Position numbers and translations under genes: made by a program. From contig JBDLIN010000008.1 of assembly GCA_039714835.1 (NCBI GenBank), forward strand, positions 1 through 37,136: 37,136 bases of DNA, given 5' to 3'. This document shows positions 1 through 8,756 of this stretch, in pieces (the first letter of the stretch is position 1; the number at the start of each line of letters is the position of its first letter). The notes beneath the pieces were generated by a model. The model did not search any database, was not told the DNA's origin, and saw only the letters and a list, made by a program, of their open reading frames with translations. Origin of the DNA: SZUA-22 sp039714835 (lineage in GTDB: Bacteria; Bacteroidota; Ignavibacteria; Ignavibacteriales; Melioribacteraceae).

Positions 1-45
1 CACGCCAAAGGCGGGTAAAGCTAAGGTTATTTTTAATATTCTCAT
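1..45 (-). CDS. N-terminus of a truncated secreted protein
   Basis: A minus-strand reading frame starts with ATG at 45-43 and stays open to the window edge. Its 15 residues start M-R-I-L-K and are hydrophobic (a run of I, L, T, A, F), as in the first part of a signal peptide. A GAGGG ribosome binding site lies about 7 bases upstream of the ATG on the minus strand, which supports a real start. The rest of the gene is outside the window, so no function can be given. It has the same orientation as the two genes to its right, but about 140 bases with a palindromic repeat separate it from them. Confidence 0.5.
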   Translation of the reverse strand, partial: MRILKITLALPAFGV

Positions 46-73
46 TTTATCCCTCTATATTTTTATCTTTTTT

Positions 74-180
74 CTTTGTGATACTTCGTGTCTTCTTTGA
101 GTACTTTGTGTCCCTAAAAAGCGTTACACAGAGAAGCACAGAGTAGACACAAAGGGATTCACAGATCCGTCAGATGACGG
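74..180. repeat. CTCTGTG-type intergenic inverted repeat, copy 1
   Basis: Left arm is rich in CTTTGTG/CGTGTC words and right arm in their complements (ACACAGAG, CACAGAG, ACACAAAG), around a short A-rich centre near 115-120. The element ends in a compact palindrome, CCGTCA-GA-TGACGG (167-180), directly before the stop codon of the neighbouring minus-strand gene (186). Related copies lie at 3454-3547 and 19023-19135. It holds no open frame of note. The role could be an RNA hairpin at gene 3' ends or a non-autonomous mobile repeat; the sequence alone does not decide. Confidence 0.65.
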
Positions 181-185
181 GATTG

Positions 186-1094
186 CTATTCTTTCTTTAT
201 TTGCTCAATTAAGTACTCTGTATTAAACTTTAGCAATGCATATGCTTCGCTTGTCAACTTTTTTCCATTTTGTGCTTCTACTTCATTTATAAAAGCATTC
301 AATAGGTCAATTGCTTCTTCAGTTTCACTATTGATAAGATGTTTTTTTGCATTTTCCAATTTTACTTTTAAACTCTTTAGTATTCCTTCGCTTTCTATCC
401 AGCTTAGTGAATATGAGCGATCACAATATGTTAATAGAGTATCTATAAATTCTAGAATATCGAATTGGGCAGGCAATTTAATTGGTACTATTGTTTGTAT
501 CTTCTTAAATGAAGCATCACCTATACTCAGTGAATGTAATGTATCTTCAATTTCTGAACTTGGCATTCCATGTCTATAACTCAACATCCCTACCCCCCCT
601 CGCATACCAGCTTGACCTATACTAGGCAAATGCTTACTACTAATGGCAAACCCATCTGCTGACCATGTTGGCTCTAATCCATTGCCCCACCATCCTATTC
701 GCAAATCTAAATCATTATATTCTCCACCATCATAATTATTAGTTTGTTTGTTTTTAATTTCTATGTCTTCTTTAAAAAATAAATAAAACCAGATTATATC
801 TTGTTCAGCATTTGGGCCATTTGCTATTTTATAACTATATAGATAGTACGAACTATCAGCAATAAAATTAACATTACCTGTAATTGATGGCTCTATTTTC
901 GTCGGAGGTTCAAATTCAAAAGTTATTATTGTATCAGAATAACCAATAGAACTATTACCTAAATATTTTACTATATAATTACCACCATTTGAATCAAAAT
1001 AAATTGTATCCATAAAATTTATTATGTCAATATTTATCTGTCCCATTATATTTACTGAGAATATAAATGCAATTAATAATGTTATTATCTTCAT
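186..1094 (-). CDS. Secreted protein with a C-terminal FIMAH-like helical domain
   Basis: 302-residue protein with an N-terminal signal peptide (about residues 1-18, ending M-G-Q), so exported. Residues 20-215 are a beta-rich region with no family I recognise; it contains a Gly-rich stretch (GQAGMRGGVGM). Residues 239-300 form a helical domain with regularly spaced hydrophobics, an AFINEVEAQNGKKLT segment and a closing helix, resembling the FIMAH domain attached to many secreted bacterial proteins. The start is supported by an AAGGATAAT stretch just upstream of the ATG. It lies 15 bases downstream of the peptidase gene on the same strand, so the two are probably cotranscribed. The 3' end abuts a palindromic repeat. 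The FIMAH resemblance is by eye; the N-terminal function is unknown. Confidence 0.7.
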   Translation of the reverse strand: MKIITLLIAFIFSVNIMGQINIDIINFMDTIYFDSNGGNYIVKYLGNSSIGYSDTIITFEFEPPTKIEPSITGNVNFIADSSYYLYSYKIANGPNAEQDIIWFYLFFKEDIEIKNKQTNNYDGGEYNDLDLRIGWWGNGLEPTWSADGFAISSKHLPSIGQAGMRGGVGMLSYRHGMPSSEIEDTLHSLSIGDASFKKIQTIVPIKLPAQFDILEFIDTLLTYCDRSYSLSWIESEGILKSLKVKLENAKKHLINSETEEAIDLLNAFINEVEAQNGKKLTSEAYALLKFNTEYLIEQIKKE

Positions 1095-1109
1095 AATATT
1101 ATCCTTATT

Positions 1110-3293
1110 CTATTTAAAATTTAAGTGAAAATGTTCATTGTTCTTATTAGGATATTCTAAAACTGGTTTTGCTCCTTTATCTTGACAAATTGCACGAAAA
1201 CCTTGTGATAAATCATCAATAAATTTATAATTAGATGGAACTTCACCGCCCGTATTCTTATGAAATTCATCTATTTCTTTATCATAAACCCCATTTTTAT
1301 TTATATCAACATAATAATCAGTGTTATTAGATATTGTTATATTATAGCTTCTTATATCAACGTTTACTCCTTCACGATGACTACTATGAGGAGCTTCCCA
1401 ATTCCCTTTATAATCAAACTTACCACCAAATGGAAGGCTCATATCATTAATTTCCAATATAATCTCTTTTTCTGAGTATTTTTTATCCCAACTTTTAGCA
1501 ATTCGCTTTATTCTATTAACAACATCTGCAGTTCCAAAGTGATTATTATCAGGTGTACGACAGCTATCTGGGACCTCTTTTTTACTTTTATCACTTGGAC
1601 CATGATGGTAACATGTCCCTCCGATTAATTTGTAGTTTTCGCCTGGTTCTAATTGAACTAAATTTAGGACTTTTTCAGTTATTAAAAGAGTGTCTGTTAA
1701 TAAATTATTTTTTTTCGAAATTAGGATTATTTTCATGATATCACCCCATCTAGATGAAAAGTAGTTATACTCGTCCTTTAAATAATTAACCGTTGTTGAG
1801 TCATTTAAAGGATTTGCCAAAACCTTTGGAGATTTTGTTTTTCTAAAATGCCCGTAATTCCAATATTTTTTGTTATCAGTTATTGTAGTTCGTGGATTGG
1901 AATGATTGTGTCCACCAGAACCAGGAACAAAATTAGTAAAAATTTTAAATTTATGATTACCTAAATGTTTCCCTCCTCTGGTTAATGAAACAAAAAAAGG
2001 TTTTCTATAATCTTGTAATCTTTTTAATGTCGCATTTGCTAAAATAGTAATGTTACTAGTATTTACTTTCACTTCTTTTTCACCTTTCATCACAATCTTC
2101 AAAGTTTGTTCAAGCACAACAGCTTCTTTTTCGCCTTTAGTTGTTACATCATCTTGCAAAGAGACTTTTATTTTACACTTTACAACAGATTTCGGATTTG
2201 CTTTCACTGCTGCAAATTTTACTTTTCCATTCTTAGCATCAGCATATGTTATATTTGCTAATATTATGGGAGTTGTTTTAAGTGTATCTCCATTTGGTTT
2301 AATAAAAGTTCCGTATTTCGTATTTGTTGTTATTTCAAACCTCAATAATTTTGTGCTGTCTAACTCAGTTGCATTACTATCGGCATCCATTGCTTTTATG
2401 TATAATGACGCAAGTTCTGTAAAGGCAACTGTATCTTTTTTAGCAACTTTTATTCCATTAATTAACGAATCTGGTTTTATTTCGATATTAAAGTGGTCAA
2501 TTGAATCTTGACTATTTGGATACTCAAACGCATAAATATCAAGTTCAGTATACCAATGATTATAAATGCATCCGTAATACTTTGAATAATTTATATATGT
2601 ATAATCCTCCAATTTTTTCTTTACCCAAATTCCATCCACCTGTATCCATTGATAAAGAAAACCACGCATAGTATAGGATAGTGGTATAATTTCTGTTCTT
2701 TGATTTTTGGGGACATAAGTTTCATATACTATTTTTATTGAATCTCCTTTTTCTACATTAAGTTCTATAGTTGTTCTTTCTGGATCTTTCCATCCTCTTG
2801 ATCTTACTGGAGCATTATAATAAAATGCAATTGTCGTTATTATTGATTGTTCAAGACATATATCATATGCTGAACCATCATAATAAATATCAGTTGTTTC
2901 GAATTCAGACAAAACGTAATGTTCTATTAATGTGTCTTTTGTTTCAATTATTACTTTACTATCTGGACTGAGTGTCCCATATATTTGATCTGCATAAGCA
3001 AATTGTAAAGTTATTTCCCCAGTAAAATCTGAAACAATTCCAGGAAATAGACTGTCTGTTTTCAGCAATTTCTTAATTGAGGATTTCTGCTTATACCATG
3101 ATGTATCAATGTTTTCTAAAATAATTTTCTCCCTAATCACCACCTGTCCAACAATATCAGTTCCAAATAATGAAAGAAAAAACGTTAGGAAAAGCAATTT
3201 AGTAATTAATTTAAAATGAATAGACCTTTGACTATAATTTTGCCAAGAAGTCGGATAAATCTTTTTAAAAAGATAAGGAATTGCTTTTACCAT
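1110..3293 (-). CDS. Secreted LAS-type zinc peptidase (M15/MepA-like) with a long beta-rich N-terminus
   Basis: About 727 residues from the ATG at 3293. A longer frame from a TTG at 3305 exists, but a GGAGGG ribosome binding site sits between that TTG and this ATG, which decides the start. A hydrophobic export segment spans about residues 28-47. Most of the protein is beta-rich and unassigned. The last 90 residues carry the metal-binding signature of LAS peptidases (D-Ala-D-Ala carboxypeptidase/MepA/lysostaphin-like): HxxGxxxD (His639, Asp646) and a terminal HxH (His721, His723), preceded by an NDMSLP-GG segment. Between the two motifs is an EF-hand/dockerin-like loop (DINKNGVYD, from about 663), a probable calcium site. 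Expected role: hydrolysis of cell-wall peptide or another peptide outside the cytoplasm. Substrate unknown. First gene of a two-gene unit with the FIMAH-like protein. Confidence 0.65.
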   Translation of the reverse strand: MVKAIPYLFKKIYPTSWQNYSQRSIHFKLITKLLFLTFFLSLFGTDIVGQVVIREKIILENIDTSWYKQKSSIKKLLKTDSLFPGIVSDFTGEITLQFAYADQIYGTLSPDSKVIIETKDTLIEHYVLSEFETTDIYYDGSAYDICLEQSIITTIAFYYNAPVRSRGWKDPERTTIELNVEKGDSIKIVYETYVPKNQRTEIIPLSYTMRGFLYQWIQVDGIWVKKKLEDYTYINYSKYYGCIYNHWYTELDIYAFEYPNSQDSIDHFNIEIKPDSLINGIKVAKKDTVAFTELASLYIKAMDADSNATELDSTKLLRFEITTNTKYGTFIKPNGDTLKTTPIILANITYADAKNGKVKFAAVKANPKSVVKCKIKVSLQDDVTTKGEKEAVVLEQTLKIVMKGEKEVKVNTSNITILANATLKRLQDYRKPFFVSLTRGGKHLGNHKFKIFTNFVPGSGGHNHSNPRTTITDNKKYWNYGHFRKTKSPKVLANPLNDSTTVNYLKDEYNYFSSRWGDIMKIILISKKNNLLTDTLLITEKVLNLVQLEPGENYKLIGGTCYHHGPSDKSKKEVPDSCRTPDNNHFGTADVVNRIKRIAKSWDKKYSEKEIILEINDMSLPFGGKFDYKGNWEAPHSSHREGVNVDIRSYNITISNNTDYYVDINKNGVYDKEIDEFHKNTGGEVPSNYKFIDDLSQGFRAICQDKGAKPVLEYPNKNNEHFHLNFK

Positions 3294-3659
3294 ATTGCCC
3301 TCCAATATGTTTAGCCCTTTTTAAGGAATTATTAATTCAACAGCGTATGTAATATTAATATTAAATAGTTTAAATTCAAAACATTTCTATAACAATCGAT
3401 TTTTTTTATAATACAAAGTTTATATAATCTACAACTCCAAAATGTAATTTCTTTCCTCTGTGGTACTCAGTGTCCAAAAAAGTGTTACACGGAGAAACAC
3501 AGAGAAGTCACAGACCTGCCTGCCGATAGGCAGGGGTCCACAGAGTTAAAGCAACATATTTTGAACTAGGATGATGTTTTGAATATGATAAAAGTAAGAG
3601 ATCTTCATAAATTGAGTATGATGAAAAAGGGGAAAATTCATCTGGAAATTAAAATTGAA
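3294..3659. other. Intergenic region between the peptidase operon and aroE
   Basis: About 365 bases without a credible gene. The part next to the peptidase gene (3294-3450) is very AT-rich and must hold that gene's minus-strand promoter, but I could not pick out a convincing one. 3454-3547 is a palindromic repeat, listed separately. 3548-3659 is unremarkable and leads into the 3' end of aroE; no T-tract hairpin was seen there. Confidence 0.6.
3454..3547. repeat. CTCTGTG-type intergenic inverted repeat, copy 2, with nested palindrome
   Basis: Starts TCCTCTGTGGTACTCAGTGTC, passes an A-tract, then runs GTTACACGGAGAAACACAGAG, closely matching copy 1 in order and words (copy 1 has GCGTTACACAGAGAAGCACAG). 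Inside the right arm at 3515-3534 is a GC-rich palindrome (CCTGCC-GATA-GGCAGG at 3519-3534) where copy 1 has CCGTCA-GA-TGACGG, followed by TCCACAGAG, which resumes the repeat. The palindrome looks like a separate module placed into the repeat. Confidence 0.65.
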
Positions 3660-4544
3660 CTAATCTCTTTTGAGTTGAGTTTTCAGATTTTCAGTGATCT
3701 CTTCTGTGGGCATAGGTTTTCCTGTCCATAATTCAAATGAGTGAGCACCCTGTTCAACAAACATTTTCAAACCGTTTATAGTAGTTGCCCCTTCTCGTGA
3801 AGCTAATTTTAAAAACTGTGTTTGTATTGGATTGTAAACAATATCAAAGACTAATTGATTCGAATGGAATGATTCTGCAATTTTTGTGGGAGAATCATCT
3901 TCTTTGGGAAACATACCAATTGAAGTAGAATTTATTACTAAATGAGATTTTCGTAAAGTTTTCACAAGTTCAGGTGGAAAGAGTATATGAGTTTTTATTT
4001 TCTCAAAGAGCATCTTAGATGAAAAATATGTTTTAATAGAATCCGCTCTTTCAATAGTTCTATTAATAATATGAATTTTCTTTACATGGAAATAACGGAT
4101 CAATGTAAAAACAACACTGCGGGCTGCACCACCAGCTCCGAATATTGAAACGGTAGAACCAGAAAGATCTTTCTTGTATGGCATTAAGGATTCTCGTATG
4201 CCATGAACATCAGTGTTATAACCATATAACTCACCATCATCATTAACAATTGTATTAACAGCACCAACAATACTTGCAGCCTCTGAAACATCGTGTAAAT
4301 ATGGAATTATTTTTTCTTTATGCGGAATTGTTACATTGAAACCCTTTATTCCCAATGGGACAATACCATTTAAAGCATCTTTTAAATTTCGGGGAGTAAT
4401 ATCGAAAGGAAGATAAAGATAATCTAGGTCCGTCATTTTAAATGCTAGGTTGTGCATAAATGGGGAGAACGAATGTTTTAAAGGATGACCAATTACACCA
4501 ACAATCTTTGTAGAATGTAATATCTGTTTATTTGCGCCCATCAT
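3660..4544 (-). CDS. aroE: Shikimate dehydrogenase
   Basis: 294 residues, close to the normal AroE length (about 270-290). It reduces 3-dehydroshikimate to shikimate with NADPH in the chorismate pathway, in the cytosol. Seen in the sequence: the substrate-binding HSFSP segment (about 24-28), NVTIPHK with catalytic Lys76, the YNTD motif with Asp112, a dinucleotide-binding GAGGAAR (136-142), and NSTSIGM further on. All expected key residues are present. The protein starts M-M-G and either Met could be the start; the upstream site is a weak AAAAGAT. It follows the TPR gene by 20 bases on the same strand, so the two are probably one transcript. Confidence 0.93.
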   Translation of the reverse strand: MMGANKQILHSTKIVGVIGHPLKHSFSPFMHNLAFKMTDLDYLYLPFDITPRNLKDALNGIVPLGIKGFNVTIPHKEKIIPYLHDVSEAASIVGAVNTIVNDDGELYGYNTDVHGIRESLMPYKKDLSGSTVSIFGAGGAARSVVFTLIRYFHVKKIHIINRTIERADSIKTYFSSKMLFEKIKTHILFPPELVKTLRKSHLVINSTSIGMFPKEDDSPTKIAESFHSNQLVFDIVYNPIQTQFLKLASREGATTINGLKMFVEQGAHSFELWTGKPMPTEEITENLKTQLKRD

Positions 4545-4564
4545 TTTATCTTTTAATTATTATT

Positions 4565-5965
4565 CTACTTAGAAAGCCTTGAAGATTGAACCTCAGGCTG
4601 TTCCTTTATGTTTTCATTACGGAAGTTTGGCTGAATTGAAAATGATCTCTTTAAATATTCTAAAGCCTCAGTATTTTTACTTCTTAAAAACTTCCTTTTA
4701 ACTTTTTCATAAAAAACAGTAGCTTTTTCAGGTTTCAACTTAATACACATGTTGAATGAATTTATGCTTTCAATCCAATTTCCCGATTCAGAATATAACT
4801 CAGCTAATCTATTCCACGCTGTGAAATTTTTTGTATCTAAGTCAGTGATTTTCTTACAGCTCTTAATGGCACTTTCAAGGTTGCCCGTAGATTTATCAAT
4901 ACTCACTTTAAGTTCAAGCGCCTCAATTGATTCCGATTCAAGTGTAAGAGCTTTTTGAACATCATCTAATGCCAAAGATTTTTGTCCAGTGAGATTATAA
5001 CAAGCAGCTCTGGCATAAAGAGCATCATAGTAATCATTGTATAATTCAATAGCTTTGGAATAAGATTCAATAGCATTATTAAGTTTGTTTAGGTCCTCGT
5101 ATGTTTGACCCAAAGTAAACCACAGCGCTTCATCCTTATCATCAAGTTCAACAGATTTGCTTATACACTCCAATGCTTTTTCTAAATTATCAGCATTCGC
5201 ATATGAAACACCGCAATTAAACCATGAACTAGAAAAACTATCGTTTATCGCAATTGATAATTCAAAATCATTAACTGCTTTATCAAATTCACCTTTTTTA
5301 ATGTGAACGATTCCCTTATTATACCAGCCAGAGTAACTGAAAGGATCGATATCTAAATATTTTTCATAGGCATGAAGTGCTTCTTCCAGCTTATTTAGAT
5401 ATTCATAACAGTACCCTAATTCGTACCAAGCTTCAAGATATCCTTCATCTAATTCAACCGCTTTTGATAAAAATTCAGTTGCTTTTTCATATTGATCATC
5501 TCTTTCATAAAGAGTACCAAGATTGTAATAAGCTTCTTCATTATTCTCATCTAATTCAATTACCTTCTTTAGAGTAATTGCAGCATCTTCAAAGAGATCA
5601 AGATTTTCTTCTGCGGTTGATTTTCCAAGTAAACTTTCAACATCTATTGGATTAAATGACAGTGATTTTTCAAAAGCAAAGTAGGAATTTATAAAATCAA
5701 ATTTATTATTGAGTAAAATACCCTTTAACTGCCAGTAGTCAGAGTTAAAAGGTAAAATATCTAAAAGGTTCTCTATTAATTCTAATCCTTCGTCTAATTT
5801 ATCATAATCTAAACAGAATTGGATAGTTTCTTCAATGAAATCAGTTTGAATGATTGCTTGACCATCGTCAAAATATCCTTTAGCAGTCTCAATTTTTGAA
5901 AAAAGCGTGTTGTCATCTAGAAAAGAGTTGTCAAACTCTTCTGAATAATCATTATAAAATTCCAT
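4565..5965 (-). CDS. Tetratricopeptide-repeat protein
   Basis: 466 residues, almost entirely TPR units from about residue 65 to 450; roughly eleven to twelve 34-residue repeats can be followed by the recurring W/Y-LG/A-Y pattern (for example YYNLGTLYERDDQYEKA, WYELGYCYEYLNKLEEA, WFNCGVSYANADNLEKA). The first 45 residues are acidic. There is no signal peptide and no membrane segment, so a cytoplasmic scaffold or adaptor is expected. TPR stacks bind protein partners, but none can be named here. It sits just upstream of aroE; this need not mean a functional link. No strong ribosome binding site precedes the ATG. Confidence 0.85.
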   Translation of the reverse strand: MEFYNDYSEEFDNSFLDDNTLFSKIETAKGYFDDGQAIIQTDFIEETIQFCLDYDKLDEGLELIENLLDILPFNSDYWQLKGILLNNKFDFINSYFAFEKSLSFNPIDVESLLGKSTAEENLDLFEDAAITLKKVIELDENNEEAYYNLGTLYERDDQYEKATEFLSKAVELDEGYLEAWYELGYCYEYLNKLEEALHAYEKYLDIDPFSYSGWYNKGIVHIKKGEFDKAVNDFELSIAINDSFSSSWFNCGVSYANADNLEKALECISKSVELDDKDEALWFTLGQTYEDLNKLNNAIESYSKAIELYNDYYDALYARAACYNLTGQKSLALDDVQKALTLESESIEALELKVSIDKSTGNLESAIKSCKKITDLDTKNFTAWNRLAELYSESGNWIESINSFNMCIKLKPEKATVFYEKVKRKFLRSKNTEALEYLKRSFSIQPNFRNENIKEQPEVQSSRLSK

Positions 5966-6063
5966 TAAACACCAAATAATAAAACAAGTATTAGAATCAA
6001 TTAAATAAGAATTAGTCTCTCAAATCTAATGCCATTAAAATTCTTATCTGCAAATTTACAACT

Positions 6064-7119
6064 TTACTGAATAAATAAATCGGCTATTTTTTCTGCATAG
6101 TCTTTGGCATCATAATCTTTCAGATTCATTAGTAAAATTATTGTTAGATCAATTTCCGGCAGTTTCATATAAATATTGCTAAACCCTGATGTTGAGCCGG
6201 TATGATAATGTCTAACGTAATCTCTGTATGGATCAAGTCTCCATCCAAGCCCATAATCTGCTAATTCACCATTGGGTAGTTTGGTTTTTTCAAATGCTAT
6301 ACTCAATTTATCTTCGGGCAGTAGAGTTGATTCGTCAATTGATCTATCCCATTTGATTAAATCAATAGTTGAAGAATATATACCACCGTCACCAAGAACT
6401 GCACTTGTCAGACTTTGATCAGAAAAAATAAAACCGGAATCAGTTTTTTCATAACCATAAGCTCGGTTACTAACTTTTGAAATACCTTTTTCAAAAGCAA
6501 CTGAGTTTTTCATTTCAAGAGGAATAAAGATATGATCTGATAAAAACTCTGCAAATGTTTGACCAGATACTTGTTCAATTATTAACGCCAAAATTGCATA
6601 TCCTGAATTACTATATCTATGTTCTGTACCGGGTGAAAAGTAAACCGAATCTTGGTTCAGTAATATCTGCAGAACATCTTTATCTTTTAATTGAATAGTT
6701 AGTGTATCAGGCATGTAATCTTCATAAGCTAGTATACCTGAGGTATGCTGTAGTATGTTTTTGATAGTTGTTTCTGATTTATTTACAGGAAAATTAGGAA
6801 AAAACTTTTCGACTGGATCATCAAATGATAATTTGTTCTGGTCTTCTAAAAGCATTATTGAAAATGCAGTAAACTGTTTAGTAATTGATGCTAATCTAAA
6901 ATTTGTTTCCGGTTTAATCCTTTCTTTTGATTGAATATCAGCTAAACCAAATCTTTGTTGATAGATTACCTTCCCATGTTTAACAACAGCTACGGAAGCT
7001 CCTGGTGTATCGTTATTAAATTCCGAAAATATTTTTTCTATTTGATCATCTAAACAATCCTTAGAACTACAGGAAAGGGAAAAAAGAAGAATTAATGGAA
7101 GTAATTTATAAATGCTCAT
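6064..7119 (-). CDS. Beta-lactamase-fold serine hydrolase, probable lipoprotein
   Basis: 351 residues of the class C beta-lactamase/DD-peptidase/esterase family. The three active-site elements are all visible: SxxK (Ser78-Ile-Thr-Lys81), YxN (Tyr169-Ser-Asn171) and an HTG third motif (His305-Thr-Gly307), which is typical of the EstB/AmpH-like and DD-peptidase-like members rather than true lactamases (KTG). The N-terminus is a hydrophobic signal ending SLSC, a relaxed lipobox with Cys17 as the possible lipidation site, so it probably acts at the cell surface or in the periplasm. A very good ribosome binding site (AGGAGGAA) precedes the ATG. The gene stands alone. The substrate (peptidoglycan peptide, D-amino-acid peptide or ester) cannot be told from sequence. 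Confidence 0.87.
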   Translation of the reverse strand: MSIYKLLPLILLFSLSCSSKDCLDDQIEKIFSEFNNDTPGASVAVVKHGKVIYQQRFGLADIQSKERIKPETNFRLASITKQFTAFSIMLLEDQNKLSFDDPVEKFFPNFPVNKSETTIKNILQHTSGILAYEDYMPDTLTIQLKDKDVLQILLNQDSVYFSPGTEHRYSNSGYAILALIIEQVSGQTFAEFLSDHIFIPLEMKNSVAFEKGISKVSNRAYGYEKTDSGFIFSDQSLTSAVLGDGGIYSSTIDLIKWDRSIDESTLLPEDKLSIAFEKTKLPNGELADYGLGWRLDPYRDYVRHYHTGSTSGFSNIYMKLPEIDLTIILLMNLKDYDAKDYAEKIADLFIQ

Positions 7120-7179
7120 TTTCCTCCTGAAAATATTTTATTGTTTACTTTTATATTACACAAAACAAAGTAGCATTTT

Positions 7180-7335
7180 ACGTCATGGAATGGAAGACTG
7201 TCCGAAAACTAAAAATTACGTCATTCTGAACTTGGTTCAGAATCTAAATCATTTGATTTTGATTAAAAAGAAGATGCTGAAATAAATTCAGCATGACAAA
7301 ATAAAATTCTCGGACAAGTACATGGTCCATGACGT
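7180..7335. repeat. MITE-like element of nested inverted repeats
   Basis: Outer 10-base perfect arms ACGTCATGGA (7180-7189) and TCCATGACGT (7326-7335); a second pair TGTCCGAAAA (7199-7208) and TTCTCGGACA (7307-7316, one mismatch); inside them two compact hairpins, ATTCTGAAC-TTG-GTTCAGAAT (7223-7243) and ATGCTGAA-ATAAA-TTCAGCAT (7274-7294). The two inner hairpins also pair with each other through GTCATTCTGA (7220-7229) and TCAGCATGAC (7288-7297), with one mismatch. It sits between amrB and the serine hydrolase gene. No coding capacity. Confidence 0.75.
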
Positions 7336-7361
7336 CTTAGTTACTTAATGAAAATATTTTT

Positions 7362-8186
7362 TCAATCTCGATAAACTACAGCTGAAAGATAACCCACCAC
7401 ACTATTTCTATCACCAGATACTTCACTTGAATCTGTATGGGAGATAACTTCAGCTTTACTCTCTCTTTGTAGACTAGCGGCTTTCATTAGTGCAACAATA
7501 CCGCCGCCGCCACATGCTTCAACTCTTTGAGATTCAAGATCTTCCATTAACTCATCAAACTGATATTCGTTTATATGTTTTTCAATAAGTCCATCGAGTC
7601 TGTCTGCTTTTTCTTTCTTATAGAAATGGGAAAGATCAGAGCTGACAATTACAACTACTTTTTTGTCCAATGATTTTGAAAGTGATTGAGCAAGATCATC
7701 AATAAATATTTTGCTTTGATCGCCAATAACAATAGGTACAATTGAAAAATTATTTTTTATCATTTGCAAAAAAGGTAATTGAACCTCTAGTGCGTGTTCA
7801 GATCCATGCCCCTCTTTTCCGAAAAAAACATGTTCACTGTTTTGAACTATTTCTTGGGAAAGGGAACTGTTAACAGAAACTACTCCAAGAGGAGTACTGT
7901 ATGCATCACCGTCATAAATTGAAATTCCGTGAAAATACTCTCTATGACTGGGTGAAATTATTATTGCAGTTTCAAAATCTGCATCATCTTTTAATACATT
8001 ATATCCAAAAGCAGCGCTTTTACCGGAGTAAATATATCCAGCATGTGGTGAAATAATCCCAATTACATTAGTATAAGATTTCTGGGGTTTATATGTATCG
8101 AGTAATAACTGAATTTGTCTTCTTAGTTCAACCTCTTCATCGGGATAAAACATACCCGCTACAGCTTCTTTTCTAATCGCTTCCAT
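7362..8186 (-). CDS. amrB: AmmeMemoRadiSam system protein B (Memo family)
   Basis: 274 residues covering the whole Memo family fold (relatives of human MEMO1 and extradiol dioxygenase-like proteins). The three metal-ligand candidates of the family are in place: His48 (SPHAGY), His81 (SPSHREYF) and Cys225 (ACGGGGI). Other family blocks are EHALEVQLPFL (from about 130) and VSSDLSHF (181-188). It overlaps the 3' end of the AMMECR1 gene by 14 bases, so the two are translationally coupled. Bacterial and archaeal genomes often encode these two with a radical-SAM partner; none is present in this window. A GGAAAT stretch upstream of the ATG can serve as ribosome binding site. The biochemical role of the family in bacteria is unsettled. 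Confidence 0.9.
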   Translation of the reverse strand: MEAIRKEAVAGMFYPDEEVELRRQIQLLLDTYKPQKSYTNVIGIISPHAGYIYSGKSAAFGYNVLKDDADFETAIIISPSHREYFHGISIYDGDAYSTPLGVVSVNSSLSQEIVQNSEHVFFGKEGHGSEHALEVQLPFLQMIKNNFSIVPIVIGDQSKIFIDDLAQSLSKSLDKKVVVIVSSDLSHFYKKEKADRLDGLIEKHINEYQFDELMEDLESQRVEACGGGGIVALMKAASLQRESKAEVISHTDSSEVSGDRNSVVGYLSAVVYRD

Positions 8187-8742
8187 TTTTTATTTCCTTT
8201 TCTGAAAACACATTGGCTGTGAACATTTCAATATCCAAAATTCGCTCACGCCATAAACCAGGATAAAATCCAGCTTTTTCACAAAGGGCAGAAAGATATT
8301 CCTCTTTATTCATTCCATGTTCAATTGGTACTTGAGGCAAGAGTAAACCTCTTTGTCCTCCTTCTGATAATATTAAACCATGTTTGCCCAAAACAATTTC
8401 ATTGTAATTATTCATTTTAAATGGTTCTGATAGAATTGAGACTTCTATACTTATTAAATTGAATTCATCTGCCGATAGTTGAGGAAATCTTGGATCGCCA
8501 ATTGCAGCCTGTACTGCAGCATCTTGAACTGTATTATATAATGGTGTATTAGAAATAATATATCCAATACAGCCGCGCAACTGTTTTTTAATAGTTAATG
8601 TTACAAAGGCACCCTTATGAGAATTGAATAGAGGATGTTTTTCTAAATCAATGACAGGAGATTCAGCTTGTTGGAAAAGAGAATGAATAGAATTACGGGC
8701 AAGCTGAAGAAGAATCCTCTTTTCCTTCTTGCTTATTGTCAT
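8173..8742 (-). CDS. amrA: AmmeMemoRadiSam system protein A (AMMECR1 family)
   Basis: 189 residues. The invariant AMMECR1 motif LRGCIG is at residues 55-60 (Cys58), followed by the usual D-A-A-V-Q-A-A-I-G-D-P-R-F-P segment and the C-terminal GLLLPQVP and WREERI-like portion. Cytoplasmic, no signal. A good GGAGG ribosome binding site lies upstream of the ATG; that site overlaps the stop codon of the upstream propeller-like gene (14-base gap), and its own 3' end overlaps amrB. The three genes therefore form one unit. The function of AMMECR1 proteins is not established; co-occurrence with Memo is the strongest clue. Confidence 0.9.
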   Translation of the reverse strand: MTISKKEKRILLQLARNSIHSLFQQAESPVIDLEKHPLFNSHKGAFVTLTIKKQLRGCIGYIISNTPLYNTVQDAAVQAAIGDPRFPQLSADEFNLISIEVSILSEPFKMNNYNEIVLGKHGLILSEGGQRGLLLPQVPIEHGMNKEEYLSALCEKAGFYPGLWRERILDIEMFTANVFSEKEIKNGSD

Positions 8743-8756
8743 TTTGCCGCCTCCAA

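Noticed and set aside
2050..2511. 153-codon plus-strand frame inside the peptidase gene
   Set aside because: It lies fully antisense to a longer frame with domain evidence and reads as low-complexity hydrophobic text with no ribosome binding site.
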